A DNA stretch of 64,000 bases from Paraflavisolibacter caeni (GCF_025628885.1 NZ_JAOTIF010000032.1:1-64000), one strand, 5' to 3'. Numbered from the stretch's first letter, positions 1-8,309 are shown. Numbers and translations are program-made. Notes: a model not told the origin generated them from the letters alone.

Positions 1-263
1 TTGATCTGGTCCAGGATGGCCTTGCTGGAGGCGGCACTCAGGAACTGGGGTTTGCCGTCCCCATCGGGATCATTGAGGGCATCGCCACTGATCTTGACCA
101 CCGAGTCGGGCAAAGCATAGGTGGTTTTGCTTTTGAAGTCAAAGTCGGGGTTAAAGTTGGTATAGACGATATCGAGTTCTTCTACATATTCTGCGCCTTT
201 GGGGTAGCAGCCCCCCAGGGTGAGGCCCAGCAGCAAGAGTCCTGAGTAGCGGTTCATGGCCAT
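1..263 (-). CDS. DUF4136-type lipoprotein, N-terminal part (runs off the left edge)
   Basis: Reading leftward from an ATG at 263 (or a second in-frame ATG at 257) gives an open frame to the window edge. It begins with a short signal peptide ending in a lipobox (LGLTLGGC), so the product should be a lipid-anchored envelope protein. The next residues (YVEELDIVYTNFNPDFDF, then KTTYALPDSV) match the opening of the DUF4136 family, where a Tyr/Phe-rich strand precedes the folded domain. The function of the family is not established. The C-terminal part is outside the window. The gene is visibly richer in G and C than nearly everything to its right, which may indicate recent transfer or a change of genomic context. 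Confidence 0.75.
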   Translation of the reverse strand, partial: MAMNRYSGLLLLGLTLGGCYPKGAEYVEELDIVYTNFNPDFDFKSKTTYALPDSVVKISGDALNDPDGDGKPQFLSAASSKAILDQI

Positions 264-542
264 AAGGAAGGTTTTAAGTAAGGTTGATGCGGGTTTTCCG
301 GGGGCGGAGGGGTTTAAGCAGGGGCGGAGGCGTCTAAAGGGCAGTGGAGGATTGGCTGCAAAAGGGTCAGAGGGTACAGCGCAACGAGGATCCGAAATTG
401 ATGTAGCATCCGGGATTGCTGGTCTAAAATTACAGGGGAATGGCGGGCTGAGAAAACTTCTCCCCTCCTACTCTGCTCAATATCATAAGATTTGGCAGCT
501 CTAAGAATTGTTGGCAAGAAAAGATTGAAAATTCTTGGCAAC
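264..542. other. Intergenic stretch with G-rich 20-bp direct repeats
   Basis: No gene is supported here. The segment upstream of the partial lipoprotein gene has the ten-mer GGGGCGGAGG at 301-310 and 321-330, and a weaker related copy at 341-350 (GCAGTGGAGG), so the repeat period is 20 bp. Composition changes from G+C-rich to A+T-rich by about 500. An open frame on the + strand through this region has no recognisable features and is probably a consequence of the composition. Confidence 0.5.
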
Positions 543-1592
543 TCAAAATCGATAAGAAATATTTATAGCCACACCAAAGTCAAAATTGCTGTCTCCTTCT
601 GGTGGCTGGTTGTCGAAATTTGAATACGGATTGAAGGTTAGATAAAAGCGCCGAATCAATTCCCAGGAAAAATTGATATTGTTGTCAAAGCGCACCCGGC
701 CTTTCTGACTTAAACTATAATAGAATGACTGAACTGTATTGATCTGTATGTTAGGGGAATGGTATTTAAAAAAATTGAATCTGAAAATTAATGGCAATTC
801 AAACAACTCATTTGTTGATGTACCTGATGTACTCCTTTCCTGGTTAATCGTTAGGCCGCTCATCAATCGCAACTGCCAATACTTGCGAACAATGATTTTA
901 TTACCACCACCAAAGAATTCCTGAAATCTACTTGCAATTGATAGTTCCAGGTTCCTTTGGTAATTCAATCCTATAGATAGAAACCATGTGGAAGTATTTA
1001 AATCATATGAAGTAAATAAACTTCCATCTTCCCTATCCCTTGAATATTTAGAAGAATCTAAAGACCCAATGGTTGCCAATGACAATTGGTGTCCAAATCG
1101 CTCGCCTGCATATTTCACATTAAAACTAAAATTCAGTTGACCTAAAGAGTTAGATTTAGTATAACTGAATCCGGCCGCAAGGTTTCCTTCCAATCGGGGA
1201 AAGAATCCCTTTTCTATGGCGATTATGGTATTCAGGTTAAGGATACTGACTGCAAAAACCTCGGAGTTATCCTGAAGAATATTTACCCAACCATTTTTTG
1301 GACCTGGTTGCATGACGCCATAATAGGTCCTTTTATCCTGGGTTTCGATCTTGAATCTCCCGGATGATTGAATGGTCTTGATCTTGTACATTTTTACTTG
1401 TATGATACCTAGGTCTACCTCATCAATGGTCAGTTTGCCTAAAAAGCCGGCTTTAATGTCTCCTATCAAAACCTGGCCGTTGAAAAACAATAAAGTATCC
1501 TTTTTCTGAGCATTAGTTTCCAGCGTCAAGCTCACAGCTATAAATAATAACAGGACCATATGCCAAAGTCTGAACATACCGCTACTTTTCAT
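543..1592 (-). CDS. DUF481-like outer-membrane beta-barrel protein
   Basis: A 349-residue exported protein. An N-terminal hydrophobic stretch (about residues 8-25) ends in TNAQ, a typical Bacteroidota signal-peptidase site. Residues 30-130 form a small beta-rich domain (KDTLLFFNGQVLIGDIK), and the rest consists of alternating amphipathic strands ending in an aromatic residue (SYRF), as in barrels inserted by the Bam machinery. This matches the DUF481 family (YdiY-like), whose role is unknown. The gene is divergent from the ECF sigma factor gene at 1831, with 238 bp between them containing a perfect 12-bp palindrome at 1672. It may start at a slightly later ATG, since several Met codons fall in the signal peptide. 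Confidence 0.75.
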   Translation of the reverse strand: MKSSGMFRLWHMVLLLFIAVSLTLETNAQKKDTLLFFNGQVLIGDIKAGFLGKLTIDEVDLGIIQVKMYKIKTIQSSGRFKIETQDKRTYYGVMQPGPKNGWVNILQDNSEVFAVSILNLNTIIAIEKGFFPRLEGNLAAGFSYTKSNSLGQLNFSFNVKYAGERFGHQLSLATIGSLDSSKYSRDREDGSLFTSYDLNTSTWFLSIGLNYQRNLELSIASRFQEFFGGGNKIIVRKYWQLRLMSGLTINQERSTSGTSTNELFELPLIFRFNFFKYHSPNIQINTVQSFYYSLSQKGRVRFDNNINFSWELIRRFYLTFNPYSNFDNQPPEGDSNFDFGVAINISYRF

Positions 1593-1671
1593 TACTCAAA
1601 TGCTGAATAGTATATAATAGACACGCACCAAAAGCTTATTCCTGAACTTTAGATGAATTATTTCTTATTCG

Positions 1672-1683
1672 AGAGATATCTCT
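1672..1683. promoter_or_regulatory. 12-bp palindrome upstream of the sigma factor gene
   Basis: AGAGATATCTCT is a perfect palindrome in the divergent spacer between the DUF481 gene and the ECF sigma gene. The core GAGATATCTC recurs at 2433-2442 and partly at 2560-2568 (AGATATCTC), so it may be a shared operator. This is inference from repetition only. Confidence 0.3.
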
Positions 1684-1830
1684 AATAATTCTTTGCAAAA
1701 ACTTCATTTAGGTTTTCAACTATTAACTGTACCTTTCATTACCCAAATAGACATTTGAAAAATTACCGCCATCTTATTTGTACACGCACTTGCCTGCATA
1801 ACGTTCATTCAATTACTTTAAATAACTGTT

Positions 1831-2409
1831 ATGTTACAAAAGTGCCTATTGCATGGTACTATCAATGATGAGGATTTGCTTGAAATGATCGGAAACCATG
1901 ACGACCAAGCCTTTAATTTGTTATATAAAAAGTATTGGCATCCGCTTATTCATTATGCCAGGCGCTATCTCAAAGATGAAGATACTTGCGAAGAAATAGT
2001 CCAGGGCCTGTTCGTACACCTTCATAACAGGCTTACATCGTTAAAAATAAACTCATCAGTCGCTTCTTATTTATATACAGCTTTAAGAAACAGGATAAGT
2101 AATTATTTGCGAAACCAAGCCGTATACAAAAGGCATGTTATGCTTGCTATAAATGAGGATCCCAAAAAACAGAATGATGTTGAACAATTCATCAATATGA
2201 TTGAACTGCAGAAAGAAATTACGCTTTCTTTGAAACAAATGCCTTTAAAATACAGTGAGGTATATGTACTACACAATCAAAATTATTTTACAATAAAAAA
2301 AATTGCTTCAATCCTGAACAGGCCTGTCAATACTGTAGAAAAACAATTGAGAAAAGCAAAAGCCCTATTACGCAATAATTTAAAAGAGACTTTACAAATA
2401 GATAGGTAA
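1831..2409 (+). CDS. ECF-type RNA polymerase sigma-70 factor
   Basis: A 192-residue alternative sigma factor. Region 2 is visible at residues 20-85 (DDQAFNLLYKKYWHPLIHYA, then DEDTCEEIVQGLFVHL), followed by a linker and region 4 with its helix-turn-helix near residues 135-180 (LPLK-like turn, IASILNRPVNTVEKQLRKAK). Length and motifs fit the Bacteroidota sigma-70 family 1. Unlike many members it has no FecR-type anti-sigma gene or TonB receptor beside it, so its regulator and regulon cannot be read from context. GAGATATCTC palindromes lie on both sides of the gene. The start is the first ATG of the frame; the alternative start near residue 19 would remove the N-terminus of region 2. Confidence 0.85.
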   Translation: MLQKCLLHGTINDEDLLEMIGNHDDQAFNLLYKKYWHPLIHYARRYLKDEDTCEEIVQGLFVHLHNRLTSLKINSSVASYLYTALRNRISNYLRNQAVYKRHVMLAINEDPKKQNDVEQFINMIELQKEITLSLKQMPLKYSEVYVLHNQNYFTIKKIASILNRPVNTVEKQLRKAKALLRNNLKETLQIDR

Positions 2410-2728
2410 TCAAAAAAGACAATTCCTGAATTGAGATATCTCTTTTAGTTGAATAATACAAGAGATCGCATAAAGTACTCTTATAAGTACTCTTAAATAA
2501 TAAGAAAAATATTGGCGGGTATCATACTCCTGAAGTGTCTTAATTGTAAAGAAATATATAGATATCTCATCTCTATGACGAAGTACAGTAATCTCTCCTC
2601 TATGATAACTAAGTTTCAGTATGATTAGATCATGTGTTGATAAATCAGAAGTAACGTACTCAGTAATTGGAATGAATCAATATGTTTTGTTTTATTGAAA
2701 CACTGTTCTTAAAAGTCAAATGTTGCAT
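2410..2728. other. Intergenic region with palindrome copies
   Basis: 319 bp without a gene. It contains GAGATATCTC at 2433-2442 and the partial copy AGATATCTC at 2560-2568, and two occurrences of the string CTCTATGA near 2571 and 2599. It probably holds the promoter of the DUF4136 lipoprotein gene, but no confident Bacteroidota -33/-7 pair was identified. Confidence 0.4.
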
Positions 2729-3292
2729 ATGAAAAATTATTTACCTCAAATTGTGATTCTTGCACTCACCTTTATTGCTTGCTCTTGCAGCCCAACAATG
2801 CAAGTACATTCTGACTATGATAAGAGTGCAGACTTCAGCAATTATAAAACATTTTCGCTTTACAAAAGCGATAGCAGCTCTTCTATTAGCCAATTGAACC
2901 AGCAACGGATAATTAATGCAGTCAGGAATGAAATGATAAAAAAGGGATATCAGGAAACATCATCTTCACCTGATATTCTGGTAAACCAGGTAACTATCCT
3001 CAAAGATAAAGTTTCAGTAAGTTCAAACACCAACTATTATGGTTATGGTGGCATGTATCGTCCTTATTATTGGGGTGCCGGAGGTGGTTACAGCACTACC
3101 AATTATGACGTACAGCATGTTAAAGATGGTTCCTTAATCATTGATATAATTGATGCCCGCACCAATAAGCTTATTTGGCAAGGCATAGGCAATAAAGAAA
3201 TTGATAAGCCAATAAAAAATCCGGATACCAAAATACCGCAAGCCATTTCAATAATCATGGCGGACTTCCCTCCTGGTAAGTCTAAAAAGTAA
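2729..3292 (+). CDS. DUF4136 domain lipoprotein
   Basis: A lipoprotein of about 187 residues. The chosen start is the second in-frame ATG (MKNYLPQ), which gives a normal signal peptide; an upstream ATG at 2720 adds only three residues. The lipobox is FIAC at about residues 17-20, so Cys is the lipidation site. The mature part starts with DYDKSADFSNYKTFSLYKSD, the hallmark of DUF4136, and ends with IIDARTNKLIWQGIGNKEID, also conserved in the family. A Gly/Tyr-rich insert (YGYGGMYRPYYWGAGGGY) lies in the middle, which is common in this family. It is the second DUF4136 protein in the first 3.3 kb. Function unknown; probably periplasm-facing membrane anchoring. Confidence 0.85.
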   Translation: MKNYLPQIVILALTFIACSCSPTMQVHSDYDKSADFSNYKTFSLYKSDSSSSISQLNQQRIINAVRNEMIKKGYQETSSSPDILVNQVTILKDKVSVSSNTNYYGYGGMYRPYYWGAGGGYSTTNYDVQHVKDGSLIIDIIDARTNKLIWQGIGNKEIDKPIKNPDTKIPQAISIIMADFPPGKSKK

Positions 3293-3333
3293 TAAGGGTA
3301 CTCAAACCCAATTTCTGAAATATATTCTATACA

Positions 3334-3651
3334 ATGGCTACGCAAAGAAGGAAATTTACCGATGAAGAAAAGCTTGACATTTTACAGCAAGCTAATAAAA
3401 TGGGTATTACTGCTGTATTGCGTACTCATAACCTTTCTTACAGTGTATTCACAAAATGGAAACAAAAATTTATGAAATCAGATATCAACACAGACTTAAA
3501 CAGTTTGATTCACAAAGCAAGATCTGAAATAAAATTGCTTATAGAAGAGAATACACGGCTAAAAAAAATAATTGCACATCAGGCGTTGGAACTCGAACTG
3601 AAAGATGAAGAATTGAAAAAAACAAACGATTTGCTAAAAAAAAATAAATAA
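3334..3651 (+). CDS. Solitary IS3 OrfA-like helix-turn-helix protein
   Basis: A 105-residue protein. Residues 1-50 (RRKFTDEEKLDILQQANKMG, then LSYSVFTKWKQKF) form the helix-turn-helix of the HTH_Tnp_1 / IS3 OrfA family. Residues 60-105 form a leucine-rich coiled coil (LLIEENTRLKKIIAHQALEL), which in IS3 elements mediates OrfA dimerisation. There is no OrfB integrase frame, no terminal inverted repeat and no target duplication nearby; the next gene starts 20 bp after its stop. It is therefore either a stranded fragment of an element or a domesticated DNA-binding protein. The frame is intact with a clean start. Confidence 0.7.
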   Translation: MATQRRKFTDEEKLDILQQANKMGITAVLRTHNLSYSVFTKWKQKFMKSDINTDLNSLIHKARSEIKLLIEENTRLKKIIAHQALELELKDEELKKTNDLLKKNK

Positions 3652-3670
3652 CCATTTAAACCTTACAATT

Positions 3671-4228
3671 ATGAAAAAGTATCTGCTTACTACAGCTTTC
3701 ATAATTCTTTGTGTTTCATTTAAATCACAAGCTCAGGGTGGTGATATAGTAATTAAAGGATCCAAAGAAATCCCCAAAAAAATGACTCCCCAACAGGTTA
3801 TGGATTCATTAAATAAAAGGTTCCCCGATGCCAAGGCGGTTAAATACTATGAATCCAAAGCCGATGTAGTAAACAAAGGATGGACCGTTTCAGAAGAAGA
3901 TAACTTGGCGCCAGGTGCAGATGTAGGATACTATACCATTAGTTTCAAGAGGGCTGATTTGAAATATTACGGTTTATATGATAAGGATGGCAATCTGCTG
4001 CAATCAAAGGTAGAAGAAACTGTAAAAGAACTCCCGGAACCAGTCCGTAATTCTTTGAACAGGCTTTCACAGGAACATCCCGGGTATAAGGTGGTATCCA
4101 AAACCTTTTATAAAAATCAAAACTACTCTAAGAGTAAGGAGTATTACGAAGTAATTGCAGAAAAAGATAAGGTAAGGAAAAGACTTTATTATGCACCGGA
4201 CGGTACATTAATAAAAATAAAAGGTTAA
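3671..4228 (+). CDS. Secreted PepSY-like protein
   Basis: A 185-residue exported protein. The signal peptide spans residues 1-22 and ends KSQAQ. The rest fits the PepSY-like fold (PF11396 type): residues 38-60 carry TPQQVMDSLNKRFPDAKAVK, the usual opening helix, followed by strands (GYYTISFKRADLKYYGLYDK) and a second repeat from about residue 118 (ELPEPVRNSLNRLSQEHPGY, then YYEVIAEKDKVRKRLYYAPD). Two such repeats are normal in Bacteroidota. Members are periplasmic, and no activity is established. It lies 23 bp upstream of a predicted envelope protein gene and may be cotranscribed with it. Confidence 0.75.
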   Translation: MKKYLLTTAFIILCVSFKSQAQGGDIVIKGSKEIPKKMTPQQVMDSLNKRFPDAKAVKYYESKADVVNKGWTVSEEDNLAPGADVGYYTISFKRADLKYYGLYDKDGNLLQSKVEETVKELPEPVRNSLNRLSQEHPGYKVVSKTFYKNQNYSKSKEYYEVIAEKDKVRKRLYYAPDGTLIKIKG

Positions 4229-4251
4229 GCATTTATACCAAATGGGCAACT

Positions 4252-5322
4252 ATGAAACGGGTAAAAAAACAAGCTACCTGCTTGCTCCTATTTTTTTTGC
4301 TCACAGGGCTTACAACTCTGAATGCACAGGTAGTAGCCATAAAAGATTTGAGTCACAAGCGCCAGTATTACTATGACAGTCTAAAGAAGATGAATTATGA
4401 CAGGATCTTCCCGATATATGGTGACAAGGTATATAAAAAAGGATTTGATATTCCCTTCCCTTTTGGCATCATGATCAATAATTTCGTTGGCCGGCAAGAT
4501 GTGCTCATCAGCAACCTTCAGGTGAGCGTACGTGATGGTGATACCATACTTGGACCGGCAGATCTGAGTGACGTTATTGAGTTTAGTAAAGTAGAAGCCA
4601 AAGTATATAACCTCAATCTACGCGCAGACATGTATATATTCCCATTTTTAAATGTATATGGCCTGTTGTCCTATCTGCCCCATGCCAGTACGGAGGTTGC
4701 AGTATCTAAGCCTGTTGAGTTCTCTACAAAAGCTGAACAACATGGATGGGCCTATGGTTTTGGGATCATGGGCGCAGGAGGTGTTGGCCCGGCATGGCTG
4801 CAAGCCGATTACAGTATCAACTGGGCTGATATGCAGTTGCTTGATAACAAAGTCGTTACGCAGATAATGGGGATTAGGCTGGGCCATGTTTTTCCTTCAA
4901 AATTAGACCCTCAAAAGAATATCTCTGTCTGGATAGGTGCGATGGGTATTTTCATCAATAACGACACAAAAGGTGAAGTAGCGCTGGATGAAATCTTTTC
5001 AGGTATTTCACAGGAAAAGATCGATGAGATCAAACAAAGCTATAACAGTTGGTACGATAAGCTGGACCCTGCAGAAAAAAAAGTGATAGATAAGATCGTT
5101 CAGAAATTACAAGATAAAGTAGACAACAGACCTACCCGTGATGTCCACATCATTTATGAAATGGATAAAGACCTGAAGTCAAACTGGGCAGGGTTGATGG
5201 GTGTACAATTCCAGTTCAACAAGCGCTGGCAACTTCGATCGGAATCCAATTTTATAGGAGGCAACCGTTTTTCAGTCTTGTTGTCCCTTAACTATCGCTT
5301 TCTTGGTTTTAAGAAAAAGTAA
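4252..5322 (+). CDS. Exported envelope protein, probable beta-barrel
   Basis: A 356-residue protein not assigned to a named family. The signal peptide is residues 1-25 (ends TTLNAQ). Several alternating hydrophobic strands with aromatic girdles are visible (YNLNLRADMYIFPFLNVYGL; ADYSINWADMQLL), and the C-terminus ends FSVLLSLNYRFLGFKKK, which resembles a final barrel strand plus a basic tail. A helical charged segment (residues 246-290, EIFSGISQEKIDEIKQSYNS) interrupts the strands and could be a periplasmic or plug segment. It follows the PepSY-like gene closely. Outer-membrane location is inferred from the strand pattern only. Confidence 0.6.
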   Translation: MKRVKKQATCLLLFFLLTGLTTLNAQVVAIKDLSHKRQYYYDSLKKMNYDRIFPIYGDKVYKKGFDIPFPFGIMINNFVGRQDVLISNLQVSVRDGDTILGPADLSDVIEFSKVEAKVYNLNLRADMYIFPFLNVYGLLSYLPHASTEVAVSKPVEFSTKAEQHGWAYGFGIMGAGGVGPAWLQADYSINWADMQLLDNKVVTQIMGIRLGHVFPSKLDPQKNISVWIGAMGIFINNDTKGEVALDEIFSGISQEKIDEIKQSYNSWYDKLDPAEKKVIDKIVQKLQDKVDNRPTRDVHIIYEMDKDLKSNWAGLMGVQFQFNKRWQLRSESNFIGGNRFSVLLSLNYRFLGFKKK

Positions 5323-5334
5323 ATACTTGTAACC

Positions 5335-6057
5335 ATGCCGAGCAAATCATGCATATCAGTAGTAATAGCCAACAACACATGGACAGGAGGCTATGGCGCA
5401 ACGAGCCAGCGGCATTACGCTTTTGCACAAGGGGGCACATCTGTTGCCACTCGAGGCAATCAATGGGAGCAAACTGTGAATTTTACGACAGCCGGCGGAA
5501 CCACTGCCGGCTATCGCACATATAGTAACCAGAGTGGAGTCATTTATTCAGAAGTTTATGTCACTAATAGGTACAGGCAGTCTTCAAACTTTACTTCATA
5601 CAAATTTGTGATCAGGCTTTTTTGTTTTTATACCAAAAGTATATTGCATGGATTGATCTTCATATTAACCTTACTTCTTCATCAACCGGCTGTAGGACAG
5701 CAGGCTGAGTATAATAAAACAGGCGCACCTGGTACATGGCGTATCATAGGTACGGCGGAAGCACAATTCACTGTTGATCATGATGGAATTATAGTAGGTC
5801 CCCCCTATGATAATTTCAGAAAGTTGCAAATCAAAGTTACGGAAGCTCCTCTGCGCCTGATCAAATTACAAGTGATCTATGAAGATGGTGAGCCTGATAT
5901 ACTTCCGGTAAGAATTTATATAGCTCAGGGCGGCGCAAGCCGTCCCCTTAATTTAAGTGGAAATGGTACAAGGCACATTCGCAGAATTGATTTTTGGTAT
6001 GATACCGGTGGATCAAGAACCGGTCGGGCTAAAGTAACTGTTTTAGGCATGAAATAA
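5335..6057 (+). CDS. Two-part ORF; C-terminal half resembles DUF2541-like exported proteins
   Basis: A 240-residue open frame of unusual structure. Residues 1-90 are polar, rich in Thr, Gly and Ser, and have no signal peptide. Residues 92-122 look like a signal peptide or membrane anchor (FILTLLLHQPAVGQQ), followed by a compact beta-rich domain of about 110 residues (TWRIIGTAEAQFTVDHDGII, then LPVRIYIAQGGASRPLNL and IRRIDFWYDTGG) resembling DUF2541-like domains. The natural start of the exported protein may be an internal GTG at 5608 or TTG at 5644, leaving the upstream 90 codons as the end of another, decayed gene. A hairpin-forming inverted repeat at 5490-5512 falls in the upstream part. 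Confidence 0.5.
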   Translation: MPSKSCISVVIANNTWTGGYGATSQRHYAFAQGGTSVATRGNQWEQTVNFTTAGGTTAGYRTYSNQSGVIYSEVYVTNRYRQSSNFTSYKFVIRLFCFYTKSILHGLIFILTLLLHQPAVGQQAEYNKTGAPGTWRIIGTAEAQFTVDHDGIIVGPPYDNFRKLQIKVTEAPLRLIKLQVIYEDGEPDILPVRIYIAQGGASRPLNLSGNGTRHIRRIDFWYDTGGSRTGRAKVTVLGMK

Positions 6058-6071
6058 ATGATAAATAATTA

Positions 6072-6200
6072 ATGATGGCAAAGGGTTTCAGCACAGGAAT
6101 ATTCAAGGTCTTCTTATTGGTGATTTGCTGTACTGCCATCAGCACAGCGCAGCAAACATCAGTTGGCAATGATAGCAGTTCAGACCCTTTACCTTCATGA
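6072..6200 (+). CDS. Very short ORF: signal peptide plus brief tail
   Basis: ATG at 6072 opens a 42-residue frame: a basic start, a hydrophobic core (FKVFLLVICCTAIS), a cleavage-like site TAQQ, then 18 polar residues to a TGA at 6198. It looks like the beginning of an exported protein whose remainder has been lost, since no continuing frame follows. It may also be a genuine micropeptide. It follows the previous gene by 14 bp. Confidence 0.35.
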   Translation: MMAKGFSTGIFKVFLLVICCTAISTAQQTSVGNDSSSDPLPS

Positions 6201-6365
6201 CTTGATAAGTGTGCCACTTCAAAGCAACCTGGACTAAAACAATATCATTGGCTATAGGCCCGCGCATTCCCTTGGGAGGACCATCGGGGAGCAGGCCAAA
6301 TTTTGGATTAAGAGGTGTGAAAACTTTTGTATTTCCGAAATAAAAACAATTAATAGTTAGACAGC
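6201..6365. other. Stretch without a supported gene, possible gene debris
   Basis: Between the short secreted ORF and the next small ORF. Frames on both strands are short and none is recognisable. Given truncated-looking ORFs on both sides, this may be remnant coding DNA, but no family could be assigned. Confidence 0.3.
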
Positions 6366-6710
6366 ATGGAAAATATAGCAAAGCCAACTACCCCCATCCT
6401 TTTAAGCAAGGCAATACTATTATTTGTCACTGCTTTTACGGTTTATAAGGCTGGAAAAGATGCTGCGTTTAAAGATTGGTTTCGGGTTCAAAAAGGGAGT
6501 GTCGCTTCCTGTGGCCCCAATGTTTCAGATCGTTCCTTATATCGGGAGGGAGATATGAGTAAATTCAATAACGACCATTATTCACGGAAAAATGACCAAC
6601 CGGCAAACAAAGAAAGCGGAAATGGTTGCCCCCACCAACAGGGAGCTAGTACTTTATGCGATCTAACAGGTTGCAAACGCCGGTTACTTTTTTATCGTTT
6701 CGCCATGTAG
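6366..6710 (+). CDS. Uncharacterised 114-residue ORF, possibly degenerate
   Basis: The first 37 residues look like a real protein start: a short polar lead, a hydrophobic segment (LSKAILLFVTAFTVY) and KAGKDAAFKDWF. The remainder is Arg-, Cys- and Ser-rich with no periodic structure and looks like translation in a wrong frame. A frameshift near 6480 would explain this, but no partner frame was recognised with confidence. It lies 51 bp before the sulfatase gene. Treat as a possible pseudogene. Confidence 0.3.
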   Translation: MENIAKPTTPILLSKAILLFVTAFTVYKAGKDAAFKDWFRVQKGSVASCGPNVSDRSLYREGDMSKFNNDHYSRKNDQPANKESGNGCPHQQGASTLCDLTGCKRRLLFYRFAM

Positions 6711-6761
6711 CATCAATCTGTCGTACCGCTCATGTTTTTGATGGAAAATAAATCTTAAAAA

Positions 6762-8309
6762 ATGGCAAAGACTAACCAAAAACAACCCAACATTCTTGTT
6801 ATCTGGGGCGATGACATTGGAATCTCCAACTTAAGTTGTTATTCGCACGGCCTGATGGGGTACCAAACGCCCAATATTGACAGAATTGCAAAAGAAGGGA
6901 TGATGTTTACAGATTCTTATGGTGAACAGTCCTGCACCGCGGGGCGTTCTTCATTTATTACCGGCCAAAGCGTATACCGTACGGGACTTTCAAAGGTAGG
7001 CATTCCTGCAGCTCCTATCGGCATGAACGAAAAGCTTGTCACGATCGCAGCACTGCTTAAGGAACAGGGCTATGCCACGGGACAGTTTGGTAAGAACCAT
7101 CTCGGAGACCTCAACCACATGCTGCCAACCAATCATGGTTTCGATGAATTCTTCGGCAACCTATATCACCTGAATGCAGAGGAAGAACCGGAGATGTACA
7201 ACTACCCACCTGAAAAAGATTTTCCGGATTTTCGTAAAACATTCGGTCCACGCGGTGTCATTCATGCCTGGGCCACGGATGTAGATGATCCAACCGAAAT
7301 ACCTCGCTGGGGACGAATAGGTAAACAAAAAATCGAAGACACAGGATCGCTGACCAAAAAGCGGATGGAGACTGTGGATGATGAATTCCTGAACGCCACA
7401 AAAAATTTCATACAAAAGCAACACGATGCCGGCAAGCCATTCTTTGTGTGGTTTAACACCACGCATATGCACTTCATCACACATACGAAAGAACAAAGCC
7501 TTGGCCAGTCAGGACGTTGGCAGTCGCCATATTATGATACCATGATCGATCATGACAAACATGTCGGACAGTTGCTCGAGCTATTGGACAAAATGGGTAT
7601 AGCGGATAATACTTTTGTGATGTACTCCACCGATAACGGCCCACACCGTAATACCTGGCCTGATGGGGCTACTACCCCCTTCCGCAGCGAGAAGAATACC
7701 AATTGGGAAGGAGCTTTTCGCGTACCTATGCTGATACGCTGGCCAGGCAAGATCAAGGCAGGTACCATATCAAATGATATCATTCAGCACCACGACTGGT
7801 TGCCTACCTTCCTGGCAATGGCAGGTGAACCTGATATTATTGAAAAGTTGAAAAAGGGTTATAAAGCAATCGGTCGTAACTATAAAAATCACATCGACGG
7901 ATTCAACTTGCTGCCTTATTTGACAGGAGAAGTTAAGGAGAGCCCTCGCAATTTCTACTTTTATTTTAGCGATGATGGCGATATGTTGGGCATGCGCTTC
8001 GACAATTGGAAGATCGTTTTCATGGAACAGCGAGCCAAGGGCACCCTACAGGTCTGGGCTGAGCCATTCACACGGTTACGTGTGCCTAAGATCTTTAATC
8101 TTCGCACAGACCCTTACGAATTTGCGGACGTCACCTCGAATTCTTATTACGACTGGTTCCTTCATAACGGCTATTTCATGTATGCGGCGCAAGCTGGAGC
8201 AGCCAAATTCGCTGAAACCTTTAAAGAGTTTCCGGCTGTTCAGAAACCAAACACTTTTACTGTTGATGATGCCCTGGCTAAAATGCATGAAGCAGTTGGC
8301 GGGGATTAA
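6762..8309 (+). CDS. Type I sulfatase (arylsulfatase), cytosolic
   Basis: A 515-residue sulfatase of the alkaline-phosphatase superfamily, hydrolysing a sulfate ester; the substrate is unknown. Asp17-Asp18 (IWGDDIG) are the N-terminal metal ligands. The activation signature C-T-A-G-R occupies residues 58-62, so Cys58 is the predicted formylglycine (CxAxR variant of CxPxR). The late metal-site motif is STDNGPHRNTW around residue 290. There is no signal peptide, so the enzyme should be cytoplasmic, unlike most Bacteroidota sulfatases, which are exported. The next gene encodes the enzyme that converts this Cys, 23 bp or more downstream. No SusC/D pair or glycoside hydrolase lies nearby, so this does not look like a polysaccharide utilisation locus. 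Confidence 0.93.
   Translation: MAKTNQKQPNILVIWGDDIGISNLSCYSHGLMGYQTPNIDRIAKEGMMFTDSYGEQSCTAGRSSFITGQSVYRTGLSKVGIPAAPIGMNEKLVTIAALLKEQGYATGQFGKNHLGDLNHMLPTNHGFDEFFGNLYHLNAEEEPEMYNYPPEKDFPDFRKTFGPRGVIHAWATDVDDPTEIPRWGRIGKQKIEDTGSLTKKRMETVDDEFLNATKNFIQKQHDAGKPFFVWFNTTHMHFITHTKEQSLGQSGRWQSPYYDTMIDHDKHVGQLLELLDKMGIADNTFVMYSTDNGPHRNTWPDGATTPFRSEKNTNWEGAFRVPMLIRWPGKIKAGTISNDIIQHHDWLPTFLAMAGEPDIIEKLKKGYKAIGRNYKNHIDGFNLLPYLTGEVKESPRNFYFYFSDDGDMLGMRFDNWKIVFMEQRAKGTLQVWAEPFTRLRVPKIFNLRTDPYEFADVTSNSYYDWFLHNGYFMYAAQAGAAKFAETFKEFPAVQKPNTFTVDDALAKMHEAVGGD

Noticed and set aside
256-504. 82-codon + strand frame at the left end
   Set aside because: It begins inside the start of the lipoprotein gene on the other strand and its Gly/Lys/Arg richness follows from the G-rich repeats.
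3334-3651. Complete IS3-family insertion sequence
   Set aside because: No OrfB frame, no inverted repeats and no duplicated target site were found around the OrfA-like gene.
6139-6387. Minus-strand frame of 82 codons with a Pro/Gly-rich segment
   Set aside because: No homologous family could be named and it overlaps better-supported starts. Left as possible debris.
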